DNA of 8,681 nucleotides from Burkholderiaceae bacterium (GCA_947373615.1 CANBYN010000070.1:1-8681), one strand, 5' to 3'; positions 1 through 4,984 are shown, counted from the first letter of the stretch. Notes: generated by a model not told the origin, from the letters alone. A program made the numbers and translations.

Positions 1-246
1 ATGTTTGGTTCCAAACCGGCTCCTTGTATAAAGCTAGCCACAAATACTCCGATGTATCAGAGGCTGACAGAGGATATGGATATTAACTGTGGAGCGATAT
101 TGGACGGCGAAGTCTCTGTTCAAGAGATGGGTCAGCGTATCTTTGAAATGTTTCTTAAAGTGGCCTCTGGGGAACCCTCAAAGAGCGAGTTGTTAGGCCT
201 TGGTGATTATGAGTTCGTGCCTTGGCAAATTGGGGTGATGAGCTAA
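1..246 (+). CDS. UxaA/GarD-family sugar-acid dehydratase (altronate/galactarate dehydratase type), C-terminal fragment
   Basis: This is the last 81 codons of a larger gene that enters from the left edge. The ATG at base 1 is probably an internal methionine, because full-length members of this family are roughly 500 residues. The recognisable C-terminal family block is visible: KLATNTPMYQR, then EDMDINCG, then a region ending in EFVPWQIGVMS. Enzymes of the family dehydrate sugar acids such as altronate or galactarate to 2-keto-3-deoxy acids in the cytoplasm. Which substrate this one uses cannot be decided from the tail alone, so no symbol is given. It converges with the minus-strand gene cluster; only 42 bases separate the stop codons and I see no clear terminator hairpin between them. 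Family assignment is fairly sure, substrate is not. Confidence 0.8.
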   Translation: MFGSKPAPCIKLATNTPMYQRLTEDMDINCGAILDGEVSVQEMGQRIFEMFLKVASGEPSKSELLGLGDYEFVPWQIGVMS

Positions 247-288
247 ATGAGTAAGTAAATCTTAAATGAGAGAGGTGTCTTTGCTAAA

Positions 289-666
289 TCACACGGGCTT
301 ACACATGCCTAAGGCAATCCCGCCCCTCCCATTATTTTCAATAAATTTCATATCGGGAAATAGTTGAATATCAAATTGACTTCGAAATAGATAGAATTTT
401 TTATATCCAACATTTTTATCGGTTTCTACCCGATCAATATCATAGGAATCACAGGATAACTTTCCCTCGCTCGGTTTTACCGAACAACGATCTACCTTAG
501 GTTTTTCAACATCATGGATTTTTACAGAGAACTTAAGGGAATCAAGTTGGGCTTGTGTATAGGGACGATCAAAATCAAACTTATTGCTTACTGTGCAGTT
601 ATAGCTAGCAGCCTGAGCGATGCCTGAGATGCATAGGAAGGTAAGGGCTAAATAAGATTGCTTCAT
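289..666 (-). CDS. Small secreted protein with four mature cysteines, unknown function
   Basis: The 125-residue product begins with a clear signal peptide (MKQSYLALTFLCISGIAQA, likely cleaved after residue 19 or 20), so it should be exported to the periplasm or outside. The mature part has cysteines at residues 24, 61, 72 and 122, an even number that would allow two disulfide bonds. It is otherwise mixed polar with alternating strand-like stretches (KFSVKIHDV, KKFYLFRSQFDIQLF). I do not recognise a named domain. The start is well supported: AAGGAG lies 8 bases upstream of the ATG. The ATGA at 663-666 overlaps the stop codon of the gene before it, so translation is probably coupled. It is the last gene of the minus-strand run. 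Confidence 0.8.
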   Translation of the reverse strand: MKQSYLALTFLCISGIAQAASYNCTVSNKFDFDRPYTQAQLDSLKFSVKIHDVEKPKVDRCSVKPSEGKLSCDSYDIDRVETDKNVGYKKFYLFRSQFDIQLFPDMKFIENNGRGGIALGMCKPV

Positions 667-929
667 TTTTGTGGCTCCTTAGTTACCTCTTTACCAGTAT
701 AGGGATTCACATTCGGCTTACTACTCCAGCTTTCCCTTTGAGCTCCATTGGGGGCAGTGCGTTGATCAGGGACAACATAGGTACCAGCTTGCTTCGTATA
801 TCCAGGAACGGTAATTATGTTGGAGTGACTTTGATTGCCAGCGTAGGGCGATTTTGAGTAGGCTAGTGGAGAGGTTAATAGAGTTAAAAGCCATGCTAGG
901 GGAAAGAGGGAGGCCTTAATCAATTTCAT
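663..929 (-). CDS. Small exported protein with a GTYV...RTAPNG...NVNPYTGK motif
   Basis: The 88-residue product has a signal peptide ending near LAYS (about residues 1-25). The mature part carries a pattern I associate with many short secreted proteins of Proteobacteria: GYTKQAGTYVVPDQRTAPNG followed by NVNPYTGKEV. The function of that motif is unknown to me; these proteins are usually annotated as hypothetical. There is no convincing Shine-Dalgarno sequence before its ATG, but the ATGA at 926-929 overlaps the stop codon of the upstream gene, which fits coupled translation. Its own stop overlaps the start of the next gene by four bases. It has no cysteines in the mature part, unlike its neighbours. 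Confidence 0.8.
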   Translation of the reverse strand: MKLIKASLFPLAWLLTLLTSPLAYSKSPYAGNQSHSNIITVPGYTKQAGTYVVPDQRTAPNGAQRESWSSKPNVNPYTGKEVTKEPQK

Positions 930-1153
930 TTGTATGGCCGGGCATGTTTAGTGATTGTTTCCCAGTCATTGCTTTTTCTTAGTGTCTCTAAGATATGGCG
1001 AAGCTTAATAATTTCTTTAGTACTCAGTGGTTTTAATTTTTTGGGGTCTAGATAATAGGATGCTACTAAGTATCGGATGATGGACTGTCTACTTTGGCGC
1101 TTAATGAAGAAGTAACCAGCACCAAGTAAGCTAGCAATGATTGCAAGAAACAT
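926..1153 (-). CDS. Small single-pass membrane protein, unknown function
   Basis: The 75-residue product starts with one hydrophobic segment (FLAIIASLLGAGYFFI, residues 2-17) followed at once by a basic stretch (KRQSRQ). This predicts an N-terminal anchor with the soluble part in the cytoplasm. The rest is charged and probably helical (KPLSTKEIIKLRHILETLRK, about residues 41-60). No domain is recognised. A good GAGGA ribosome binding site lies 6 bases before the ATG, within the end of the upstream gene, whose stop codon is only 2 bases away. Its stop overlaps the start of the next gene by four bases. It sits in the middle of the coupled operon and could be an anchor or scaffold for the exported products, but that is inference. 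Confidence 0.75.
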   Translation of the reverse strand: MFLAIIASLLGAGYFFIKRQSRQSIIRYLVASYYLDPKKLKPLSTKEIIKLRHILETLRKSNDWETITKHARPYK

Positions 1154-1155
1154 GC

Positions 1156-1419
1156 TTATTCCTCAAAAGGCTCTCTAGTGACTTCCCCAATATCCCGACT
1201 AGCAGAAGTAGAGTCATCGGGACTAACCAACTTCTCAGTACGGGCATAGAAGGACTCATCTTCAATACTTCTGGAAAATTCCTTAGCCCTTTTAACTGCT
1301 TCCTCTTTCTGCTTAGCTAACTCTGAAGCAGGGATAACCTTAGCCTTGATGAGTCTTTCATGAGCAATCTGCTTGAAGGTCTTCGTAGCGATCTTGCCCG
1401 AATATTCAAGGTCACTCAT
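1156..1419 (-). CDS. Small charged protein, probably cytosolic, unknown function
   Basis: The 87-residue product has no signal peptide or membrane segment. Residues 15-55 are rich in Lys, Glu and Ala (HERLIKAKVIPASELAKQKE, then EEAVKRAKEFSR) and look like an extended helix or short coiled coil. The C-terminus is acidic (GEVTREPFEE). No domain is recognised. The start codon has no visible Shine-Dalgarno sequence and lies only 6 bases after the stop of the adhesin-E-like gene, so reinitiation after that gene is likely. The first codons (MSDLEYSGK) resemble MSDHKYPDK at the same position behind the other adhesin-E-like gene, a trace of local duplication. Confidence 0.72.
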   Translation of the reverse strand: MSDLEYSGKIATKTFKQIAHERLIKAKVIPASELAKQKEEAVKRAKEFSRSIEDESFYARTEKLVSPDDSTSASRDIGEVTREPFEE

Positions 1420-1425
1420 GGAAAA

Positions 1426-1833
1426 TCATTTTTTGCTGCATACAAACTGCATTTCCTTTGCATATGCTGAACCAGGAACAATCGGTTCCCAAGTTGCTGT
1501 AGCGGGAGCAGCGAAAGATTCCGTTAATATTCCGCGGTTATCAAGATCATCATAGGCCATAAAGTACCTAAGAATTGACTCCTTAGTCCTACAATTTACG
1601 GTGATGCTAGTCTTAAAGCTTAAATTTCCATCCTGATTTCTAGAGGAGAAATTGGTTCTATCCCAGAAAGTTACGGAATCCTCAATTCGTTTAATGGACT
1701 GCTTATCAATAAAAATAACATCGCCAGTTGAGCCCTTGCCGACCATTACCCAATCAGAAGCACCTTCCACTTTAAGAGCGCTCGCAAAACATGGGATCAT
1801 CAAGGCGATAAAAAGTATTTTTTTCATTGTCAT
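1426..1833 (-). CDS. Adhesin-E-like secreted protein, paralogue A
   Basis: The 135-residue product has a signal peptide (MTMKKILFIALMIPCFASA, cleavage around residue 19). The mature part has the layout I associate with the surface-adhesin protein E-like family (first described in Haemophilus): WVMVGKG...GDVIFIDKQSIKR near residues 28-50, TVNC at 78-81, W at 115 followed by EPIVPGS, and a closing FVC at 130-132. Cysteines 81 and 132 are well placed for one disulfide. In Proteobacteria this fold is often found in small periplasmic or surface proteins of unknown role, so an adhesive function is not implied. It is clearly paralogous to the gene at 2269-2685 (shared MKKIL, ALMIPC, FID.QSI, SR, NC.TKE, DN.G, FAAP, FVC.KK). 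It is the first gene of the coupled group ending at 289. Confidence 0.8.
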   Translation of the reverse strand: MTMKKILFIALMIPCFASALKVEGASDWVMVGKGSTGDVIFIDKQSIKRIEDSVTFWDRTNFSSRNQDGNLSFKTSITVNCRTKESILRYFMAYDDLDNRGILTESFAAPATATWEPIVPGSAYAKEMQFVCSKK

Positions 1834-1872
1834 AATTTCTTTGGGTTTACTTGAATAATCAGGGTTATTTAT

Positions 1873-1901
1873 TCTATAACGATAACCATTTGACAGCTAA
1901 A
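1873..1901 (-). promoter_or_regulatory. Possible sigma-70 promoter before the 1833 gene
   Basis: On the minus strand, TTTAGC (1896-1901) and TATAGA (1873-1878) are separated by 17 bases and lie about 40 bases before the start codon. Each matches the consensus only moderately (about 3/6 and 4/6). The 93-base gap here is the largest in the minus-strand cluster, which makes a second transcript start plausible. It has not been tested. Confidence 0.28.
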
Positions 1902-1926
1902 TAAGGAAATTAAGCGCTAGGAATCA

Positions 1927-2220
1927 TTACTCAGGCGCACAGATGTACTTGATGTCGCCATAAGCAAGGGCTCCGACTCCCTGATACGAAGCTGTACGGG
2001 TGTCAATCACCACAATTTTCTTGCCTTGCTTTTTGCAGATCTCGGTTGCACCTTGTAGCGCTGACTGAATCGTTGCTGGATCTGAAGATGCGCCTATCGT
2101 ATTTAAGCTTTCGACTTGTTTGGGCTCGTACTTGAGGGAAGTGTTATTAGGCACATCTGCACACCCAGACAGTAAGCCAGTAGTGATCAGCAGTGAAAAT
2201 AGGATCTGCTTCATGGCCAT
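1927..2220 (-). CDS. Small lipoprotein with conserved cysteine pair
   Basis: The product has a lipoprotein signal: MAMKQILFSLLITTG followed by the lipobox LLSGC, with the lipidated Cys followed by Ala-Asp. The mature part is about 78 residues and ends with a compact domain containing two further cysteines (ATEICKKQGKK and YICAPE), around VVIDTRTASYQGVGALAYGD. I do not know a name for it. The start is uncertain. The frame stays open to an ATG at 2259, giving 13 more residues (MSDHKYPDKSKHN), which would be an unusually long, charged lead before a lipoprotein signal. I prefer the ATG at 2220 because MAMKQ and its upstream bases align with the MTMKK start of the 1833 gene. No clear ribosome binding site precedes either ATG. 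Confidence 0.75.
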   Translation of the reverse strand: MAMKQILFSLLITTGLLSGCADVPNNTSLKYEPKQVESLNTIGASSDPATIQSALQGATEICKKQGKKIVVIDTRTASYQGVGALAYGDIKYICAPE

Positions 2221-2268
2221 ATTGTGTTTGGATTTGTCAGGGTATTTATGGTCACTCATGGTTAATCA

Positions 2269-2685
2269 TTATTTCTTGCATACAAACTTCATTAGCGACT
2301 CATTTTCTGTGTCTGGATCAATTGGCTGCCATGTTTTTGAATCTGGAGCAGCAAAAGTGGATGTTGGTTTGCCTTGGTTATCAATTTCACTATAAGTCGC
2401 ATGGTATCTAAAATTGAGCTCCTTAGTACCGCAATTAATCGTGACATTATTTTTGGAACTAAGATCCCCAAATTCATCTCTAGAGGCGTTATTGACTTTG
2501 TCCGAAAAGGTGACAAAATCCCCACTTTTTTGAATGGATTGGGTATCAATAAAATAAGACTTGCCAGCTTTGTTCTTAGTTACAAATACCCAATTACTAG
2601 CGCTCGCTAGACACGGGATCATTAATGCTGTCAAAAGGATCTTTTTCATTACCCCATGATCGAGGATTAGTAGAGGTTTTGCCAT
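2269..2685 (-). CDS. Adhesin-E-like secreted protein, paralogue B
   Basis: This is the second copy of the adhesin-E-like family in the cluster. Landmarks are NWVFVTKNKAG, FIDTQSIQK, VTF.D, TINCGTKE, a Trp at residue 119 followed by QPIDPD, and a closing FVCKK; cysteines 85 and 136 could form a disulfide. Two starts are possible. The ATG at 2685 has a good AGGA 6 bases upstream but adds MAKPLLILDHGV before the signal peptide. The ATG at 2649 begins exactly at MKKILLTALMIPCLASA, as in the paralogue, but has a poor binding site. I give the longer form on the strength of its ribosome binding site; the mature protein is the same either way. The next gene starts within 10 bases of its stop. Confidence 0.8.
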   Translation of the reverse strand: MAKPLLILDHGVMKKILLTALMIPCLASASNWVFVTKNKAGKSYFIDTQSIQKSGDFVTFSDKVNNASRDEFGDLSSKNNVTINCGTKELNFRYHATYSEIDNQGKPTSTFAAPDSKTWQPIDPDTENESLMKFVCKK

Positions 2686-2754
2686 TTTTATTCCTATTTA
2701 ATAGCTGAGTAATTGAACGTAGAAAATAAAAATATAAAAGGGTTTCATTAGGAT

Positions 2755-3207
2755 CTATATTCCCCTGACTAAAATTTGGCAGACCTCTAGGTCACCTTTA
2801 ATGAGGGGGTTGGATTGATAGCTATTGGTAGTAGCGTAACTTTGCTCCATTAGGGGTTTATATATATTGGATAGATTTTGAACAGTTAAAGCTACATTCG
2901 CCGCCAAGTCTATTGGAGTAGTGTAGTTGGGATTTCTCTCTTTACTTGCTTTCTCGCTGGTTTCAACAAATATAGCTAAGGCAGTTTGACCTGCAGCCTC
3001 ATATTTTTTCCCAAGCTCAGGTTTGGTGTCTTCTGTAAGGATTTGAAAGCTCATATATAAAGCAGAGCACCGCGCCATTAGATAGCTTACCCTAGCAGCA
3101 TTTGGGTCAGCTTCAGCAATAAAGGTAGATAAGGGCATCAAGGAATCTGCGCAGGCGATACCGGATATCCAAAAAAATAATATTAAAAGTGCAACCTTTC
3201 GCTTCAT
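2755..3207 (-). CDS. Secreted helical protein with two conserved-looking cysteines, unknown function
   Basis: The 150-residue product has a signal peptide (MKRKVALLILFFWISGIACA, cleavage near residue 20). The mature protein looks all-helical: AARVSYLMARCSALYMSFQI, a Lys/Glu/Ala-rich stretch around GKKYEAAGQTALAIFVETSE, then LAANVALTVQNLSNIYKPLM. Cysteines 47 and 143 lie near the two ends and could be bonded. No named domain is recognised. The start at 3207 is chosen because AAGGAAGG lies 8 bases upstream and the signal peptide then begins directly with MKRK. An in-frame ATG at 3234 has no ribosome binding site and would add nine residues. It is the first gene of the minus-strand cluster; the next start is 69 bases beyond its stop. 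Confidence 0.8.
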   Translation of the reverse strand: MKRKVALLILFFWISGIACADSLMPLSTFIAEADPNAARVSYLMARCSALYMSFQILTEDTKPELGKKYEAAGQTALAIFVETSEKASKERNPNYTTPIDLAANVALTVQNLSNIYKPLMEQSYATTNSYQSNPLIKGDLEVCQILVRGI

Positions 3208-3246
3208 TTCCAATGCCTTCCTTTCTCCTAGCATTATCTAACGAAT

Positions 3247-3275
3247 ACTTTAGCTTAAGACTGAAAGAATCTAAA
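3247..3275 (-). promoter_or_regulatory. Possible sigma-70 promoter before the 3207 gene
   Basis: On the minus strand, TTTAGA (3270-3275) and TAAAGT (3247-3252) are 17 bases apart, each about 4/6 to consensus, and lie about 40 bases before the ATG. The geometry is the same as the candidate before the 1833 gene, which mildly supports both. Confidence 0.3.
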
Positions 3276-3468
3276 AATAGACTTACCCAAAACTGCATTG
3301 CATAGTTTGTTGCATGACCTCGTTTTGGAGATAACAAGTCAAAAAATGGATATTTGCACTGGAGAAATTTTTACTTTGGCTTGGATCGTAAATTCGATCA
3401 GTAGTCGGCAGGCCCATTCTCCCCCTAGAACCCCCATTCAATGATGCTATTGGGGTGTTTAAGACTCA

Positions 3469-3485
3469 GTTTGAATTTTTCAAAC
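3469..3485. repeat. Perfect inverted repeat, 7-base arms
   Basis: GTTTGAA and TTCAAAC flank a TTT centre about 90 bases upstream of the 3577 start codon. It could be an operator for a dimeric regulator or a small hairpin. It is not followed by a U-run typical of a terminator on either strand. Confidence 0.4.
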
Positions 3486-3530
3486 TTATATTCTTTCTAA
3501 GTCAACCCGCTCATTTACCCAAACGTTAAT

Positions 3531-3572
3531 GGTGTAAGAGGATAAAAACACCTCTATATATGAATGGGAGGT
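3531..3572 (+). promoter_or_regulatory. Leader with mutually exclusive pairings over the ribosome binding site
   Basis: The ribosome binding site of the 3577 gene is GGGAGGT (3566-3572). Its GAGGT (3568-3572) can pair with ACCTC at 3550-3554. The same pyrimidine segment (3548-3555) can instead pair upstream, either as CCTCT with AGAGG (3537-3541) or as ACACC with GGTGT (3531-3535). One arrangement hides the binding site and the others free it, which is the layout of a simple translational switch. The stems are short (5 bp), so this is suggestive only. Confidence 0.35.
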
Positions 3573-3576
3573 AAAA

Positions 3577-3894
3577 ATGAAAAAGATACTTGTTTCCCTA
3601 TTAACTACACTGGCTTTGCTAAGCGCAGTTTCTCCTGCAAGCGCACATGGCTGGAGAGGGGGATATGGTGGTGGCCATGGAGGCGGCTGGCATGGTGGAT
3701 GGGCTCCATTTGCTGTGGGTGCTGTAGCGGGTGCAGTAGTCGCTAATGCGTATTACAGACCAGCTCCCGTTTACTATGCTCCAACGACTTATTACTACCC
3801 ACAGCAACAAACGGCAGCGTATTGCCCGGAGAATGGCTTGTACTATCCACAGACACAAGCTTGCCCTAGTGGATGGCAAAGAGTGCCTAACTAA
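3577..3894 (+). CDS. Exported Gly/His-rich, Tyr/Pro-rich small protein
   Basis: The 105-residue product has a signal peptide cleaved after ASA (residue 23). The mature chain has three parts. Residues 24-41 are rich in Gly, His and Trp (GHGGGWHGGW), a composition that could bind metal. Residues 44-57 (PFAVGAVAGAVVAN) are hydrophobic with small residues, like a glycine-zipper segment. The rest is Tyr/Pro/Gln-rich and ends with AYCPENGLYYPQTQACPSGW, a two-cysteine tail seen in many small secreted proteobacterial proteins. Function is unknown; an envelope or outer-membrane-associated role is a guess. The start is well supported by GGGAGGT a few bases upstream. A strong terminator follows at 3915, so it is a single-gene transcript. 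Confidence 0.85.
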   Translation: MKKILVSLLTTLALLSAVSPASAHGWRGGYGGGHGGGWHGGWAPFAVGAVAGAVVANAYYRPAPVYYAPTTYYYPQQQTAAYCPENGLYYPQTQACPSGWQRVPN

Positions 3895-3914
3895 GAGTGC
3901 TTTAAGTAGGAAAT

Positions 3915-3937
3915 AAACCACCTTCGGGTGGTTTTTT
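3915..3937 (+). terminator. Rho-independent terminator of the 3577 gene
   Basis: AAACCACC (3915-3922), a TTCG tetraloop, and GGTGGTTT (3927-3934) form a perfect 8-bp stem followed by a T-run. It begins 21 bases after the stop codon. Confidence 0.9.
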
Positions 3938-3938
3938 A

Positions 3939-3957
3939 TTATCAAATTTTTTGATAA
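3939..3957. repeat. Perfect AT-rich inverted repeat between terminator and tRNA
   Basis: TTATCAAA and TTTGATAA flank a TTT centre (8-bp arms). It fills most of the 32 bases between the terminator and the tRNA gene, so it must overlap any promoter the tRNA has. It could be a second, weaker hairpin of the terminator or a binding site. Confidence 0.45.
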
Positions 3958-3969
3958 ATTTATATGTGT

Positions 3970-4043
3970 GCGGGTGTAGTTCAATGGTAGAACTTTAGCT
4001 TCCCAAGCTAATAACGTGGGTTCGATTCCCATCACCCGCTCCA
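3970..4043 (+). tRNA. tRNA-Gly (anticodon CCC)
   Basis: A complete cloverleaf is readable. The acceptor stem GCGGGTG pairs with CACCCGC (4033-4039). The D-arm is GTTCAATGGTAGAAC. The anticodon stem TTAGC/GCTAA holds the loop TTCCCAA, giving anticodon CCC, which reads GGG. The T-arm has GTGGG, loop TTCGATT, CCCAT, with one G-T pair. The discriminator is T4040 and the CCA end (4041-4043) is encoded. The upstream gene ends in a terminator only 32 bases before it, so its promoter must be close or it relies on read-through. It converges with speG. Confidence 0.95.
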
Positions 4044-4103
4044 AACAAGCATAGGGCAGGAGAAGCAACTGCTATTTATGGTAAATACATCAATAAACTT
4101 TAC

Positions 4104-4646
4104 TTAGTTATTTTTTGCAACAGTATTTGTAACAAATTCTTTTTGGAAAATCGCCATGCAATAGGCATCACGATACATACCATCTGCGAAGTACTCTTCT
4201 CGCAAAAGACCTTCTTCTTTGAATCCTAGTTTTCTGTAAACATTGATGGCGCGTTCATTCTCGCAATCCACTACTAATGAAAGTTTGTGTAGATTTAATA
4301 TCTTAAAGGCATAGTCCATGGCCAATATCACAGCCTTTGTTGCAAAACCTTTGCCTTGGAATTTTGGGCTAATGATGATTTGAAATTCGGCTCGACGATG
4401 AATGTGGTTAATTTCAACCAATTCCACTAAGCCAACAGATTCATCGCCATGAACAACAACAAAACGCCTCTCACTTTGATCGTGAATATGTTTTTCATAT
4501 AAATCGCTAAGTTCGACAAATGCTTCATAGGGCTCTTCAAACCAGTAGTGCATTACGGATTTATTGTTATCAAGTTCATGAACAAAGCGTAAATCTTCCC
4601 GCTCTAGTGGGCGCAATCTCAGATCTGTATTGTTAGTCATGGGCAT
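4104..4646 (-). CDS. speG: Spermidine N1-acetyltransferase (GNAT family)
   Basis: SpeG transfers acetyl from acetyl-CoA to spermidine (and spermine), detoxifying excess polyamines in the cytoplasm. The 180-residue product reads closely like E. coli SpeG throughout: LRPLEREDLRFVHELDNN, YWFEEPYEAFVELSDLYEKH, IHDQSERRFVV, GLVELVEINHIHRRAEFQII, the acetyl-CoA loop QGKGFA at residues 97-102, and NVYRKLGF with the Tyr at 137 in the usual catalytic position. The acidic FEEPYE stretch, part of the polyamine allosteric site in known SpeG dodecamers, is kept. The start at 4646 gives MPMTNN; a second ATG two codons on is possible. No other polyamine gene is nearby, and no strong promoter is obvious upstream. 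Confidence 0.95.
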   Translation of the reverse strand: MPMTNNTDLRLRPLEREDLRFVHELDNNKSVMHYWFEEPYEAFVELSDLYEKHIHDQSERRFVVVHGDESVGLVELVEINHIHRRAEFQIIISPKFQGKGFATKAVILAMDYAFKILNLHKLSLVVDCENERAINVYRKLGFKEEGLLREEYFADGMYRDAYCMAIFQKEFVTNTVAKNN

Positions 4647-4818
4647 AATCTTCTTGGTGGGTATCTATTGTGATCATATAACGCTATGTAGTTTACGTTT
4701 GATTATGTAAAACGAATTCTTCTGGAGGATAAACAGTCGAGCTACTTACTGTGAAATCACTAAATAGGGGGCTTAAAAAGGTCATAAAACATATTTCTAG
4801 TCAGTGCTATTTGCTGAA

Positions 4819-4846
4819 TTGATCTATTACTGTTAAGTTTTATAAG
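4819..4846 (+). promoter_or_regulatory. Candidate sigma-70 promoter upstream of gdhA
   Basis: TTGATC (4819-4824) and TATAAG (4841-4846) are 16 bases apart, matching consensus at 4/6 and 5/6. It would give gdhA a leader of about 220 bases that includes the 24-codon ORF at 4910. Confidence 0.4.
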
Positions 4847-4909
4847 TTGATGTAAATTAAGTGCTAGTTTTGGTTTTTTTGGCATGGCACTCTAAGGAGA
4901 AGCAATTGG

Positions 4910-4984
4910 ATGGCTAAGAGCGGAAAAGCGGAGTTCCTTATCATCAGAAGGTGGAGCTACGCAATAGAGAAATATCACGCTTAA
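4910..4984 (+). CDS. Possible 24-residue leader peptide upstream of gdhA
   Basis: An ATG at 4910 opens 24 codons (MAKSGKAEFLIIRRWSYAIE, then KYHA) and ends at TAA 4982-4984. AAGGAG lies 10 bases upstream of the ATG, slightly far but usable. It lies between the candidate promoter and gdhA. No codon run expected of an amino-acid attenuator, such as a string of Glu or Gln, is present. It may be chance; short ORFs of this size are common in intergenic DNA. Confidence 0.2.
   Translation: MAKSGKAEFLIIRRWSYAIEKYHA

Larger units (their letters stand above)
3238..3530. other. Intergenic region between divergent genes at 3207 and 3577
   Basis: No credible protein or RNA gene is visible here. It separates two divergent genes and so should hold both promoters. 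Visible structure includes GATCG/CGATC arms at 3384-3399, C-rich patches around 3418-3436, and a perfect inverted repeat GTTTGAA-TTT-TTCAAAC at 3469-3485. I could not find a convincing sigma-70 pair for the + strand gene. Confidence 0.5.

Noticed and set aside
2120..2610. Several + strand ORFs opposite the adhesin-E-like paralogue B and lipoprotein genes
   Set aside because: All lie antisense to supported genes and none has a ribosome binding site or recognisable protein features.
3113..3337. A 74-codon minus-strand ORF overlapping the start of the 3207 gene
   Set aside because: It is out of frame with a good signal-peptide gene that has a strong ribosome binding site, and shows no protein features of its own.
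3564..3746. A 60-codon + strand ORF overlapping the start of the 3577 gene in another frame
   Set aside because: It has no ribosome binding site, overlaps a well supported signal-peptide gene, and its Trp/Cys/Gly-rich product reflects the GGN-rich DNA in the wrong frame.
3970..4043. tRNA-Gly 3' end as an attachment site for an integrated element
   Set aside because: No second copy of the tRNA 3' end and no integrase gene is visible in the window.
3619..4068. A 149-codon minus-strand ORF beginning MLLLPYACLERVMGIEPTLL
   Set aside because: It is antisense to tRNA-Gly and to the 3577 gene. The MGIEPTL...AWEA...PLNYTR peptide is a familiar false prediction made by the reverse strand of tRNA-Gly.
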